NCBI RefSeq assembly: GCF_014268585.2
Contig: NZ_CP077092.1
Span: 2,356,001 to 2,420,000 of the forward strand
DNA length: 64,000 bases
Reading direction: 5' to 3'
From: Pseudomonas iranensis
Lineage (GTDB): Bacteria; Pseudomonadota; Gammaproteobacteria; Pseudomonadales; Pseudomonadaceae
In this document: in pieces, positions 47,013 through 57,314 of the stretch
Layout of the letters: each line of letters begins with the position of its first letter
Numbering within the stretch: the first letter of the stretch is position 1
Notes under the pieces: model-generated
What the model was told of the DNA's origin: nothing
What the model saw: only the letters and a program-made list of their open reading frames with translations
The model's database searches: none
Translations under genes and position numbers: made by a program

Positions 47013-47222
47013 TCAGTCGGGCGTCATCAAAACAGCCAAGGTCATTTTGATGAATTCTTCATTCCGATCAAGCGCGGCCAGAGAGCTTCGGACATTTTCG
47101 GCGACATCGGCTGATCCGCGCTGCTCGACCCAGAGGGTGAGTTCCATGATGGCGGCTTCAAGGGCAAGTTGGTTTTCGTTGATCTTGGCGAGCAGGGAAG
47201 GGAGTAGATCTGAGTTCGGCAT
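47013..47222 (-). CDS. small helical hypothetical protein
   Basis: 69 residues, ATG at 47222 preceded by GGAGGACACCCA. Acidic, helical (LLPSLLAKINENQLALEAAIMELTLWVEQRG in parts). No family recognised. Upstream of the SOS-box gene in the same direction, near the attachment site, so a lysogen-expressed moron is plausible. Confidence 0.6.
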   Translation of the reverse strand: MPNSDLLPSLLAKINENQLALEAAIMELTLWVEQRGSADVAENVRSSLAALDRNEEFIKMTLAVLMTPD

Positions 47223-47413
47223 TGGGTGTCCTCCATGGAAGAACCCAGAATAGCAGAGGGAGATTTGATTGGCAGAACGCCGGGGAAGGGCAGAGCACTG
47301 TAGGAAAATACAGCGCTAAGTTGTTGATTCTTATAGCGAGTAAGGTCAGTTTTTCACCCTGCCAATTTCGGTGGGTTTCCTTTGCGCATCAATAGGTTGC
47401 GCGTGTTTCGTGG
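47223..47413. other. prophage right end before the attachment core
   Basis: About 190 bases without a gene; AT-rich patches and no clear hairpins. Presumed attP-arm DNA next to the attachment core. Confidence 0.4.
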
Positions 47414-47463
47414 TCACCTTGACATGGTGGGGGTCGTTGGTTCGAGTCCAATCGCGCCTACCA
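47414..47463 (+). repeat. attachment-site core: truncated 3' half of tRNA-Val(GAC)
   Basis: Anticodon arm TCACC-TTGACAT-GGTGG (anticodon GAC), variable loop, T-arm GTTGG-TTCGAGT-CCAAT and acceptor strand CGCGCCT with ACCA are all present, but the 5' half (acceptor, D-arm) is missing: the bases before do not pair. This is the att core left by integration into a tRNA-Val gene; the complete tRNA should be at the other prophage end. Not a functional tRNA. Confidence 0.85.
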
Positions 47464-47494
47464 AACAAAATCCGCTCTGCTGGGCGGTCTGGAA

Positions 47495-47522
47495 GGGCTC
47501 ACCGAAAGGTGAGCCCTTTTTT
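47495..47522 (+). terminator. intrinsic terminator of the host tRNA locus
   Basis: GGGCTCACC-GAAA-GGTGAGCCC with six Ts, 31 bases after the CCA. Marks return to host DNA. Confidence 0.9.
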
Positions 47523-47928
47523 GTTGTCTGCGATTTGCGCAACGCCTGTTACCGGTCATTTCCGCTTCGCTCTGATAAGCGCTCCATTCATTACTGTTTG
47601 CGCAAAATGATCAAGCGCCATTTTGGTGCATTCTTCTTCCATTTCGTTGTTGAAAACACCTGAATATCCAAAGGCTTACAGCTCTTTTTCTCCAACCGGT
47701 TATCGAAAAAGCCTTGTTGCATGTTGGGAATTTAAGTAACATCCGTTCCGCGTTCACCACCACGGTTTATGCATTTTTAAATCCCAAGCTTCCATCAGCT
47801 GCTTGGGATTTTTTTTGCCTGCGATTTGGCGTTTGGGCGCTTGTCCCTCCCTCACCTCCAAGCGAGGCGCGGTTTTTTCGTCTACTACTGACTGGCCGAT
47901 TTTCAACTCTTTATAAAGGAGTGCGTCG
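47523..47928. other. intergenic region with a second terminator
   Basis: About 400 bases without a credible gene. It holds a strong terminator at 47780-47816 and a weak CCTC-GAGG/TTTTTT structure near 47857-47880. The promoter of the DUF2214 gene must be here. Confidence 0.5.
47780..47816 (+). terminator. intrinsic terminator
   Basis: AATCCCAAGC-11 base loop-GCTTGGGATT followed by eight Ts in total. No gene lies directly upstream on the plus strand, so it may end a small transcript or the tRNA operon. Confidence 0.8.
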
Positions 47929-48384
47929 ATGCTGAGTCAGTGGGTCCTTGCCGCTATTCATCTATTCGCGTTTGCCTTGGCTTTCTGGGCGGCGCTGACG
48001 CGCGGCACAGCTTTCCGAAAACTCTCGGCGGGCACGGGAGAGGTCAAGCGCGTTCTGCTCGCGGATAACCTTTGGGGGCTTTCAGCTTTGACGCTGCTTA
48101 TCACCGGAGCAATGCGTGCGTTTGGTGGTTACGAGAAAGGCTCTGGCTATTACCTGCATCAGCCGCTGTTTCATCTGAAGATGACGCTGTTCTTGCTGAT
48201 ACTACTGATGGAGCTTGCACCGATGATCACGCTGATCAAATGGCGCATCGCATCCTCGCGCGGTGTGGCGCTTGATAGCGGACGTGCGAAGTTGTACGCG
48301 CGAATCAGTCATGTTGAAGCGCTGCTGCTGATCCTGATGATGGTCGCGGCGACAGGCATGGCGCGTGGCGTGATATTCGCTTAG
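47929..48384 (+). CDS. DUF2214 family membrane protein
   Basis: 151 residues. Four transmembrane helices with the family pattern: FAFALAFWAALTRGTAFRKL, LLADNLWGLSALTLLITGAMRAFGG in parts, FHLKMTLFLLILLMELAPMITLIKWR in parts, ISHVEALLLILMMVAATGMARG in parts. A conserved His/Lys/Glu pattern suggests a transported or bound ligand, but function is unknown. AAAGGAG precedes the ATG. Inner membrane. Confidence 0.8.
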   Translation: MLSQWVLAAIHLFAFALAFWAALTRGTAFRKLSAGTGEVKRVLLADNLWGLSALTLLITGAMRAFGGYEKGSGYYLHQPLFHLKMTLFLLILLMELAPMITLIKWRIASSRGVALDSGRAKLYARISHVEALLLILMMVAATGMARGVIFA

Positions 48385-48603
48385 AAGGCGAAATTCGCCG
48401 TGCTCTATCGGAAACGTCCGACAGCCAGCTCCAGGAGTGAAAGGTAATATCGGCGCAAGAAAGGAGGGGGGGGCAAGTGAAAGGAGTCAGCATGCTTCAG
48501 GCGCCGTGCCCAGCGGGGTGAAATGCGGATGGCTAAACGGCGCGTGAATCTTTAGCCAGTCTTGCGCGACGGCAATAGGACTGGCTACGTAATGCAAAGT
48601 GGC

Positions 48604-48798
48604 TCAGGGCGTTTGCGGCTTGTCCGGAGCGGTCAGGCCGGCCTGGATGCGTTGATAAATTTCTTCACGGTGCACTGCCACGTTTTTCGGAGCGTTGATA
48701 CCGATGCGGACTTGTTGGCCGCTGACTCCGAGGATGGTGATCGTGATGTCATCACCAATGTTTATGCTTTCACCGACTTTGCGGGTGAGTATCAGCAT
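48604..48798 (-). CDS. csrA: CsrA/RsmA RNA-binding post-transcriptional regulator
   Basis: 64 residues from the ATG at 48798 (AAGGAGAAGACC). [43 protein letters not shown] is the complete CsrA fold, with L4, R6 and R44 RNA-contact residues present. It binds GGA motifs at ribosome sites and represses secondary metabolism in Pseudomonas, where it is called RsmA. A single gene with its own promoter. Confidence 0.95.
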   Translation of the reverse strand: MLILTRKVGESINIGDDITITILGVSGQQVRIGINAPKNVAVHREEIYQRIQAGLTAPDKPQTP

Positions 48799-49048
48799 GG
48801 TCTTCTCCTTGATTGCTTTGTAGGGCACCTGATTCAGACAGTGCAGAGGTCGGTGGTATCTATAGATTAGTGCGAAGTCTCACGGTTTGGGTGCCTCTTT
48901 CTGACGCGCAGAAGCGGCATTAATTCCCAGGGCGTAACTATACAGAGGCTGCAATCATCATTCTCGTTGTTTTGTGCCCATTTTGCGGGGCTCGCGAAGT
49001 ATTTTTGAATGATAAGATCGCGGCTTTACGAATTCCGAGGAAAGCGTT

Positions 49049-49414
49049 GTGCGCAAATTGGTTTGGCTGGTAGCGGCACTGGCATTGGCAGGCTGCGGTG
49101 AAGGCAAGAATGTAGATGCGCCGAAGCCTGAGACGAAGGTCGCGGCAGCGCCGGGGGCCGCCGCGCCACAGTGGGATCTGGAAGTGCGTGGCGAGACTCC
49201 TCAGGCCGTCAGTGACCTGAGCGGCTGGTTGATCGAGCATGCTTTCGTTCCGACGGTCGTCAAGGACGGCAGCGGTAAAACACGAATTCTGATCGGTCCG
49301 TTCAATTCCCAGGCTGATGCCGAGGCGCGAAAGGTGCAGGTCGATGCAGCGCTGGTCAAAGCCAAGAAACAAAATATCGAATCCGTGGTGATCGAGCATC
49401 CGCTAACGCCATAA
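49049..49414 (+). CDS. SPOR-domain lipoprotein
   Basis: 121 residues from a GTG at 49049 with GAGGAAAGC before it. Lipoprotein signal LVAALALAGC, Pro/Ala-rich linker and a SPOR domain (VRGETPQAVSDLSGWLIEH..., ILIGPFNSQADAEARK in part). SPOR domains bind denuded septal peptidoglycan, so it may act at division sites in the outer membrane. Followed by a bidirectional terminator shared with endA. Confidence 0.8.
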   Translation: MRKLVWLVAALALAGCGEGKNVDAPKPETKVAAAPGAAAPQWDLEVRGETPQAVSDLSGWLIEHAFVPTVVKDGSGKTRILIGPFNSQADAEARKVQVDAALVKAKKQNIESVVIEHPLTP

Positions 49415-49448
49415 GCGAAGCGCCTTCAAAACACGCGGAACAGACATT

Positions 49449-49486
49449 AAAAAGGCCTCGAGCATAACGCTCGAGGCCTTTTTATT
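49449..49486. terminator. bidirectional intrinsic terminator
   Basis: AAAGGCCTCGAGC-ATAAC-GCTCGAGGCCTTT with A- and T-tails, between the SPOR lipoprotein and endA, which converge. Confidence 0.9.
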
Positions 49487-49496
49487 TCCGCTGCAA

Positions 49497-50186
49497 TCAG
49501 CCGCAGGCTTTCAGATTTACCGAGCCGACAAACTCGTTGCCGCGCCCCATCACGCACGCCACGCTCTGGTTGCGCTGACGTTCCCAGTCCTGCACTGGAT
49601 AGGTCTTGTCCCACGCTTCGTACAACTGCCGATCCTGCTTCGATAGGCGAAGTCCGTATTGTTTGCTCATATAAAAATAAGTGCGGGCGATCATGCCGCG
49701 AATCGAAGGGCGGGGCATGACCTTCTTGGCCTTGAAGTCGACCTGTGTCAGGCAAGAGCCATACTGACCGGACTGCACCGGCAACCAGCCGTAGCTGAAG
49801 TTGCTGCGGTCACCGTTGACCTCACCGATGCTTGGTACCAGGTTGTGCAGATCAGCTTCGGCTTTTTGATACACCGGATCGTAACGCGTGCAATTCTTGC
49901 GTCCGCCTTGCTGCCAGCACTGTCGCTGATGTCCGATCTGCCAGGCCGGCACGATGTGCTCCCATTCGATTCTCGATGCACGCTTGGCGTTCTTGCGCGG
50001 CACATAGCCGCAAGCCTTCAGGTCGACCTTGTTGCCGGTGTACTTGCAGCCGCAGTAAAACTCGGTGGATTGCGGCGCATAAAGTTTCCACGCGGCTTTC
50101 TTGGCTTCGGAAAATGTACGTGGGGCGCCAGCCTGGGCACCCATGGCGAAAAACAACAACAGCAAAGCAACACAGCGGACACTCAT
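49497..50186 (-). CDS. endA: endonuclease I (secreted DNase)
   Basis: 229 residues from the ATG at 50186, AAGGAAGATTG before it. Signal peptide [19 protein letters not shown], then the endonuclease I core: [18 protein letters not shown] (in parts, with the catalytic H of the beta-beta-alpha-metal fold), [19 protein letters not shown] and [12 protein letters not shown]. Cysteines suggest disulfides in the periplasm. Cuts dsDNA non-specifically. It starts 4 bases after the DUF1654 gene, so an SOS-controlled two-gene operon is likely. Confidence 0.92.
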   Translation of the reverse strand: MSVRCVALLLLFFAMGAQAGAPRTFSEAKKAAWKLYAPQSTEFYCGCKYTGNKVDLKACGYVPRKNAKRASRIEWEHIVPAWQIGHQRQCWQQGGRKNCTRYDPVYQKAEADLHNLVPSIGEVNGDRSNFSYGWLPVQSGQYGSCLTQVDFKAKKVMPRPSIRGMIARTYFYMSKQYGLRLSKQDRQLYEAWDKTYPVQDWERQRNQSVACVMGRGNEFVGSVNLKACG

Positions 50187-50190
50187 TGAA

Positions 50191-50430
50191 TCAATCTTCC
50201 TTCGGCACAACCCAAAAAATCTGCACGCCACCGTCATCGCGATAAGCGAGGGTAACGTTGTCGTTCTCGTCGATTTCCTCGAGCAAGCGCTCCCAGTCGT
50301 CCATCGGCTCATCCGGCAGACGGAAAATCAGTGCGGCTTTGGCTTTTTGTGCGGTGGGGGAATTGATGATTTTCTGAACGCGCATACCCATGCGTTCGTA
50401 AGCGTCAGGAGCAGCAGGAGAGGTGGCCAC
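50191..50430 (-). CDS. DUF1654 family protein
   Basis: 79 residues from a GTG at 50430, with AAGGAT six bases before it. An ATG at 50460 in the same frame lies inside the LexA box and is a poor start. [29 protein letters not shown] in parts and [30 protein letters not shown] in parts are the DUF1654 family, found in Pseudomonas. Function unknown; SOS control and co-transcription with a DNase suggest a DNA-damage link. Confidence 0.78.
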   Translation of the reverse strand: MATSPAAPDAYERMGMRVQKIINSPTAQKAKAALIFRLPDEPMDDWERLLEEIDENDNVTLAYRDDGGVQIFWVVPKED

Positions 50431-50448
50431 GAGGTTATCCTTATTAAG

Positions 50449-50464
50449 CTGTACGTGCATACAG
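50449..50464 (-). promoter_or_regulatory. LexA (SOS) box of the DUF1654-endA operon
   Basis: CTGT-ACGTGCAT-ACAG, a perfect CTGT-N8-ACAG match. It lies 18 bases upstream of the proposed GTG start. Confidence 0.8.
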
Positions 50465-50589
50465 TATTTAACTGTAAGCGATTTCGCAACTGCTTAAAAT
50501 TCAAGAAAATCCTCTGACAGCGTGTTTCCGGTTTTGGTGTAGGACTCGGCAAGTTTTTTGTGGGAAAAATGCTTGAAGGGTGTAAGCCG

Positions 50590-50618
50590 GGCACCACCTG
50601 CCACGCTGGCAGGTGGTG
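50590..50618 (-). terminator. GC-rich hairpin after ansB
   Basis: GCACCACCTGCC-ACGCT-GGCAGGTGGTGC, a 12-bp stem with no T-run. It may protect the mRNA end or act as a rho-assisted stop. Confidence 0.5.
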
Positions 50619-50657
50619 CGCAATTGCCCGATCGAGACGTGATCAGGCGAAGGACAA

Positions 50658-52082
<1,425 letters not shown>

Positions 52083-52529
52083 ATGTCACTGACGGTCGGT
52101 TTTGCCAATCCCGCTGCTGTCACCATCGGCGGTAAAACTGCAGCGACGATCAACACCCTGAACGAAGCCGACGAGGCATCGACGCAGGCGCTGGGTGCCG
52201 AGAAGACTGAGAAGAATCAGGTCAGAACCGGTGGTGGTCCTGTGCAGGAAAACAGTGAAACCGAGGCCGACAGCAATCTCAGCATTACCGTCAAGACACT
52301 GCTCAAGCGGATGAAGGAGTTGCAAAAGCAACTTCAGGAGCAGCAACAGCAACTGGCTGCGGCTCAGGCTGCAAGCTATCCGACTCCCGAAGCGAAGTCC
52401 CAGGCAGTGATGTCGATTCAGGGCCAGATCGCGCAAACCAGCGCCGCACTGGCGGAAGTGGCGGGTGCGTTGGTCAAGGAGATGTCGAAAAGCGCTACCA
52501 GCGGCGGCTTGGTCAATACGACTGCCTGA
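52083..52529 (+). CDS. hypothetical Gln/Ala-rich coiled-coil protein
   Basis: 148 residues, TAGGAG before the ATG. Low-complexity: Ala/Thr/Glu-rich start, a coiled coil (LKRMKELQKQLQEQQQQLAAAQAAS in part) and a helical end (IQGQIAQTSAALAEVAGALVKEM in part). No signal peptide. Unknown function; possibly a small cytoplasmic or secreted effector-like protein. Lies before the rbs promoter. Confidence 0.6.
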   Translation: MSLTVGFANPAAVTIGGKTAATINTLNEADEASTQALGAEKTEKNQVRTGGGPVQENSETEADSNLSITVKTLLKRMKELQKQLQEQQQQLAAAQAASYPTPEAKSQAVMSIQGQIAQTSAALAEVAGALVKEMSKSATSGGLVNTTA

Positions 52530-52585
52530 AGCGCCAAATTGCCAATTCGGCGATTCGGCCTACAACAAAAGACGATTTCTGATTG

Positions 52586-52614
52586 TTGACAAATGCCGGC
52601 GGGATTCTCATAGT
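52586..52614 (+). promoter_or_regulatory. rbs operon promoter
   Basis: TTGACA (-35, 52586-52591), 17-bp spacer, CATAGT (-10, 52609-52614). The first RbsR operator begins about 2 bases after the predicted start point. Confidence 0.7.
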
Positions 52615-52622
52615 TCGGTGTA

Positions 52623-52636
52623 CGCAAACGTTTGCG
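52623..52636 (+). promoter_or_regulatory. RbsR operator 1
   Basis: CGCAAACGTTTGCG is a perfect LacI-family palindrome just downstream of the promoter, so repressor binding would block transcription start or elongation. Confidence 0.8.
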
Positions 52637-52686
52637 CGGCTTGGAAGGGCATTTCCTCCCGGAGCCGTGACGTAGCTTACGTCAGC

Positions 52687-52697
52687 GCAAACGTTGC
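52687..52697 (+). promoter_or_regulatory. RbsR operator 2 (half-palindrome)
   Basis: GCAAACGTTGC shares the core of operator 1 and lies 64 bp downstream, allowing looping. Confidence 0.6.
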
Positions 52698-52727
52698 TCA
52701 CAATAATCATAAGATCGGAGTGAACCC

Positions 52728-53684
52728 ATGAAGCTGCCATTCGCCGCACGTCTTCTTGCTGTCGCTATGCTGGCTGCCACAGCCGCCGCACTACCTGTCT
52801 CCTCGGCTTTCGCCGAATCCGCAGAAAAACCCAAAGTCGCGCTGGTCATGAAATCCTTGGCCAATGAATTCTTCCTGACCATGGAAGACGGCGCCAAGGC
52901 CTACCAGAAAGAACACTCCGCCGATTTCGATCTGATCTCCAACGGTATCAAAGACGAAACCGATACCGCCGGCCAGACTCGCATCGTCGAACAGATGATC
53001 CTGGCCAAGGTGAATGCACTGGTGATCGCGCCTTCTGACTCCAAGGCCATGGTGCCGGTTATCAAGAAGGCCGTAGACGCCGGTATCACGGTCATCAACA
53101 TCGACAACCAGCTCGATCCCGCCGTTGTCAAAAGCAAAAACATCAACGTGCCTTTCGTAGGTCCGGACAACCGCAAGGGTGCGCGTCTGGTTGGCGAATA
53201 CCTGGCCAAGCAACTGAAGGCGGGCGACGAGGTCGGCATCATCGAAGGCGTGTCCACCACCACCAACGCACAGGCGCGCACGGCCGGTTTCAAGGACGCG
53301 ATGGAAGCCGCGCAGATCAAAGTGGTCTCGCTGCAATCCGGTGATTGGGAGATCGACAAGGGCAACAAGGTTGCCGCTTCGATCCTCAGTGAATACCCGG
53401 ATGTCAAAGCGCTGCTGGCCGGTAACGACAGCATGGCGGTCGGCGCCGTTTCCGCAGTCCGTGCCGCTGGCAAGGCAGGGCAGGTAAAAGTCGTCGGTTA
53501 CGACAACATCAATGCGATCAAGCCAATGCTCAAGGACGGTCGTGTGCTGGCGACGGCTGACCAGTTTGCAGCCAAGCAGGCCGTGTTCGGCATCGAAACC
53601 GCACTGAAGATCATCAAGGGCGAGAAAGTCGACAGCGGTGCCAACGGCGTGATCGAAACACCGGTCGAGCTGGTCACCCAGTAA
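52728..53684 (+). CDS. rbsB: ribose ABC transporter periplasmic binding protein
   Basis: 318 residues. Signal peptide (LLAVAMLAATAAALPVSSAFA about 7-27), then the periplasmic sugar-binding fold (KVALVMKSLANEFFLTMEDGAK in part, IVEQMILAKVNALVIAPSDSKA in part, LLAGNDSMAVGAVSAVRAAG). It delivers ribose to the RbsAC transporter. First gene of the operon, 30 bases after operator 2. Confidence 0.93.
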   Translation: MKLPFAARLLAVAMLAATAAALPVSSAFAESAEKPKVALVMKSLANEFFLTMEDGAKAYQKEHSADFDLISNGIKDETDTAGQTRIVEQMILAKVNALVIAPSDSKAMVPVIKKAVDAGITVINIDNQLDPAVVKSKNINVPFVGPDNRKGARLVGEYLAKQLKAGDEVGIIEGVSTTTNAQARTAGFKDAMEAAQIKVVSLQSGDWEIDKGNKVAASILSEYPDVKALLAGNDSMAVGAVSAVRAAGKAGQVKVVGYDNINAIKPMLKDGRVLATADQFAAKQAVFGIETALKIIKGEKVDSGANGVIETPVELVTQ

Positions 53685-53739
53685 GTCATCTGGCGACACA
53701 ACGGCGCTCGTCCGTCCGGGCGAGCGCATGGAGATTTCT

Positions 53740-55293
53740 ATGTCAGTTTCCGCCCCGAACGCTGTCCTCTCGGTCAGCGGTATCGGCAAGACCTATGCGC
53801 AACCGGTGCTCACCGGCATCGATCTGACGCTGATGCGCGGTGAAGTACTGGCGCTGACCGGCGAAAATGGTGCCGGCAAAAGTACCCTGTCGAAGATCAT
53901 TGGTGGTTTGGTCACGCCCACTACCGGCCAGATGCAATTCCACGGCAAGGACTATCGTCCGGGCAGCCGTACCCAGGCTGAAGAGCTTGGCGTGCGCATG
54001 GTCATGCAAGAACTCAATCTGTTGCCGACGCTGTCGGTGGCGGAAAACCTGTTTCTGGATAATCTGCCGAGCAGCGCTGGCTGGATCAGCCGCAAGCAGT
54101 TGCGCAAGGCCGCGATCGAAGCCATGGCGCAAGTCGGCCTCGATGCGATCGATCCGGACACGCTGGTCGGCGAACTCGGTATCGGCCATCAGCAGATGGT
54201 CGAAATCGCGCGCAACCTGATTGGCGATTGCCACGTGCTGATCCTCGATGAGCCGACCGCGATGCTCACGGCGCGCGAAGTCGAAATGCTCTTCGAGCAG
54301 ATCACCCGATTGCAGGCTCGCGGCGTTTCCATCATCTATATCTCTCATCGTCTCGAAGAACTGGCGCGGGTGGCGCAGCGTATTGCTGTGCTGCGTGACG
54401 GCAATCTGGTCTGCGTCGAGCCGATGGCCAACTACAACAGCGAGCAACTGGTCACCTTGATGGTCGGTCGCGAACTGGGTGAACACATCGACATGGGGCC
54501 GCGCAAGATCGGCGCTCCGGCGCTGACGGTCAACGGCCTGACGCGTTCGGACAAAGTCCGCGACGTCTCCTTCGAAGTGCGTGCCGGGGAGATCTTCGGT
54601 ATTTCCGGATTGATCGGGGCAGGGCGCACGGAATTGCTGCGGCTGATCTTCGGTGCCGATACCGCTGATAGCGGTACCATCGCCCTCGGCTCGCCGGCCA
54701 AAGTCGTGAGTGTTCGCTCGCCAGTGGATGCCGTGCGCAACGGCATCGCGTTGATCACCGAGGATCGCAAGGGCGAAGGGCTGCTGCTCAGTCAGTCGAT
54801 CAGCGCCAACATCGCCCTGGGTAACATGCCGGAAATCTCCAGTGGTGGTTTCGTCAACAACGGCGACGAAATCTCCCTGGCGCAGCGTCAGATCGAAGCC
54901 ATGCGCATCCGCAGTTCGAGCCCGACGCAGCTGGTCTCGGAACTGTCCGGCGGCAATCAGCAGAAGGTCGTGATCGGTCGCTGGCTGGAACGCGACTGTT
55001 CGGTACTGCTGTTCGACGAGCCGACTCGCGGGATTGATGTCGGCGCCAAGTTCGATATTTACGGTTTGCTCGGCGAGTTGACCCGCCAGGGCAAGGCATT
55101 GGTCGTGGTGTCCAGTGACTTGCGTGAGTTGATGCTGATCTGCGACCGGATCGGCGTGCTCTCGGCGGGACGCCTGATCGACACCTTCGAGCGCGACAGC
55201 TGGACCCAGGATGATTTGCTTGCCGCCGCTTTCGCCGGCTACCAGAAACGTGATGCGTTGCTCAATGAAGCAGCGCCTAGGGATCTCCCATGA
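53740..55293 (+). CDS. rbsA: ribose ABC transporter ATP-binding protein
   Basis: 517 residues from the ATG at 53740, GGAG seven bases before. Two ATPase halves: Walker A GENGAGKST and signature LVGELGIGHQQMVEIARNL-type in the first, degenerate GLIGAGRTE and LSGGNQQKVVIGRWL in the second, each with Walker B (LILDEPT, LLFDEPT). It powers import. Overlaps rbsC by 4 bases. Confidence 0.95.
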   Translation: MSVSAPNAVLSVSGIGKTYAQPVLTGIDLTLMRGEVLALTGENGAGKSTLSKIIGGLVTPTTGQMQFHGKDYRPGSRTQAEELGVRMVMQELNLLPTLSVAENLFLDNLPSSAGWISRKQLRKAAIEAMAQVGLDAIDPDTLVGELGIGHQQMVEIARNLIGDCHVLILDEPTAMLTAREVEMLFEQITRLQARGVSIIYISHRLEELARVAQRIAVLRDGNLVCVEPMANYNSEQLVTLMVGRELGEHIDMGPRKIGAPALTVNGLTRSDKVRDVSFEVRAGEIFGISGLIGAGRTELLRLIFGADTADSGTIALGSPAKVVSVRSPVDAVRNGIALITEDRKGEGLLLSQSISANIALGNMPEISSGGFVNNGDEISLAQRQIEAMRIRSSSPTQLVSELSGGNQQKVVIGRWLERDCSVLLFDEPTRGIDVGAKFDIYGLLGELTRQGKALVVVSSDLRELMLICDRIGVLSAGRLIDTFERDSWTQDDLLAAAFAGYQKRDALLNEAAPRDLP

Positions 55294-56267
55294 AAACTGC
55301 ATCTTCTGCCAGTAAACGTAGTGGCAATTTCTTTGGCCTGGGTACTTATCTGGGCCTGGCCGGTGCCTTGCTGGCGATGATTGCGCTGTTCTCGGTCCTG
55401 AGCAGCCATTTCCTCTCGTACAACACCTTCAGCACCCTGGCCAACCAGATTCCCGACCTGATGGTGCTGGCGGTGGGCATGACCTTTGTGCTGATCATCG
55501 GCGGCATCGATTTGTCCGTCGGCTCGGTCCTCGCGCTGGCCGCATCGACGGTCAGCGTTGCGATTCTCGGCTGGGGCTGGAGCGTTTTGCCAGCGGCGCT
55601 GCTCGGCATGGCGGTGGCGGCTCTGGCCGGGACCATCACTGGCTCAATCACCGTGGCCTGGCGGATTCCGTCGTTCATCGTCTCCCTCGGCGTGCTGGAA
55701 ATGGCCCGTGGTGTGGCGTATCAGATGACCGGGTCGCGCACCGCGTACATCGGCGATGCGTTCGCCTGGCTGTCGAATCCGATCGCGTTCGGCATTTCCC
55801 CGTCGTTCATCATCGCTTTGCTGGTGATCTTCATTGCGCAGGCGGTTCTGACCCGCACGGTTTTTGGTCGTTATCTGATCGGCATCGGCACCAACGAAGA
55901 GGCCGTGCGGCTGGCCGGGATCAATCCCAAGCCCTACAAGATTCTGGTGTTCAGCCTGATGGGGCTGCTGGCAGGTATCGCTGCGCTGTTTCAGATTTCC
56001 CGTCTGGAAGCAGCTGACCCGAACGCAGGTTCGGGCCTGGAACTGCAAGTGATCGCAGCGGTGGTCATCGGCGGCACCAGCCTGATGGGCGGGCGCGGTT
56101 CGGTGATCAGCACTTTCTTTGGTGTGTTGATCATTTCCGTGCTCGCGGCCGGTCTCGCGCAGATTGGTGCGACTGAGCCAACCAAGCGCATCATCACCGG
56201 TGCGGTGATCGTCATTGCCGTGGTGCTCGACACCTATCGCAGTCAACGCGCCAGTCGCCGGGGCTGA
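55290..56267 (+). CDS. rbsC: ribose ABC transporter permease
   Basis: 325 residues, eight or more transmembrane helices. Motifs VGMTFVLIIGGIDLSVGSVLALAAS in part and GGTSLMGGRGSVISTFFGVLII in part are those of RbsC-like permeases. Inner membrane partner of RbsA/RbsB. Overlaps rbsA by 4 bases; rbsR follows 3 bases later. Confidence 0.93.
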   Translation: MKTASSASKRSGNFFGLGTYLGLAGALLAMIALFSVLSSHFLSYNTFSTLANQIPDLMVLAVGMTFVLIIGGIDLSVGSVLALAASTVSVAILGWGWSVLPAALLGMAVAALAGTITGSITVAWRIPSFIVSLGVLEMARGVAYQMTGSRTAYIGDAFAWLSNPIAFGISPSFIIALLVIFIAQAVLTRTVFGRYLIGIGTNEEAVRLAGINPKPYKILVFSLMGLLAGIAALFQISRLEAADPNAGSGLELQVIAAVVIGGTSLMGGRGSVISTFFGVLIISVLAAGLAQIGATEPTKRIITGAVIVIAVVLDTYRSQRASRRG

Positions 56268-56270
56268 ACC

Positions 56271-57290
56271 ATGGCAACGATCAAGGATGTAGCGGCGCTC
56301 GCGGGCATTTCCTACACGACTGTGTCGCACGTGGTGAACAACACCCGCCCGGTCAGCAAGGAAGTGCGCCTGAAAGTCGAAGCAGCAATCAAAAGCCTCG
56401 ACTACGTGCCCAGTGCCGTGGCGCGCTCGCTGAAAGCCAAAACCACGGCGACCATCGGCCTGCTGGTGCCTAACAGCCTCAACCCGTACTTCGCGGAATT
56501 GGCGCGCGGAATCGAGGATTACTGCGAGCGCAACGGCTATTGCGTGATCCTCTGTAACTCCGACGACAACCCGGACAAGCAGCGCAGCTATTTGCGTGTC
56601 TTGCTGGAAAAGCGCATCGACGGTTTGATCGTCGCCTCCGCCGGCGGTGATAGTGGTCTGGCGCAAGGGCTGGCGGGCGTGAAGACGCCGATGGTCATCG
56701 TCGACCGGGGTCTGGAAGGTGTAAATGCCGATCTGGTGCGCATCGACCACGAATACGGCGCTTATCTGGCAACCCGTCATCTGCTCGAGTTGGGGCATCG
56801 CGACATCGCCACGATCGGCGGTCCGGCCAGTACCAGCGTGGCGCAAATGCGTCAGGCCGGTTATTGCCGAGCGCTGCAAGAGGCGGGAATCGAGGTGCGC
56901 GAAGAGCGCATGCTGGAAAGCGACTTCACCAGCACCGGCGGTTACAACGCCGCTGCCCGGCTGCTTGAAAGCAATCCGCCCAGTGCGATTTTTGCCGGCA
57001 ACGACATGATTGGTATCGGTGTGCTGCGTGCGGCGGCCGAACGTAACGTCCGGGTGCCCGCCGAGCTGTCAGTGATCGGCTTCGATGACATTCAGATGAG
57101 TCGTTATGTCTATCCGGCGCTGACCACGGTCGGCCAGTCGATCCTGCAACTGGGCGAGATGGCCGCCGAAGTGCTGTTGCGCAGAATTGCTGCGCCGGAC
57201 TCGGACACCGATCAACGCATCGTGACCCCGAGCATTGTCCTGCGTGAATCGACCGCGCCGCTGTCCGGCGTGTTCACCGAATATCGCTGA
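56271..57290 (+). CDS. rbsR: LacI-family ribose operon repressor
   Basis: 339 residues. LacI helix-turn-helix at the N-terminus (ATIKDVAALAGISYTTVSHVVNN), hinge helix PSAVARSLKAK, then a periplasmic-binding-like sensor domain that resembles RbsB. It should bind the GCAAACG operators at 52623 and 52687. Located inside the operon it represses, giving feedback. Confidence 0.92.
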   Translation: MATIKDVAALAGISYTTVSHVVNNTRPVSKEVRLKVEAAIKSLDYVPSAVARSLKAKTTATIGLLVPNSLNPYFAELARGIEDYCERNGYCVILCNSDDNPDKQRSYLRVLLEKRIDGLIVASAGGDSGLAQGLAGVKTPMVIVDRGLEGVNADLVRIDHEYGAYLATRHLLELGHRDIATIGGPASTSVAQMRQAGYCRALQEAGIEVREERMLESDFTSTGGYNAAARLLESNPPSAIFAGNDMIGIGVLRAAAERNVRVPAELSVIGFDDIQMSRYVYPALTTVGQSILQLGEMAAEVLLRRIAAPDSDTDQRIVTPSIVLRESTAPLSGVFTEYR

Positions 57291-57314
57291 AACCGAATTG
57301 ATGAGTAGTGATGT

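Noticed and set aside
53743..55302. 519-codon minus-strand frame
   Set aside because: Antisense to rbsA. No ribosome binding site and no recognisable motif.
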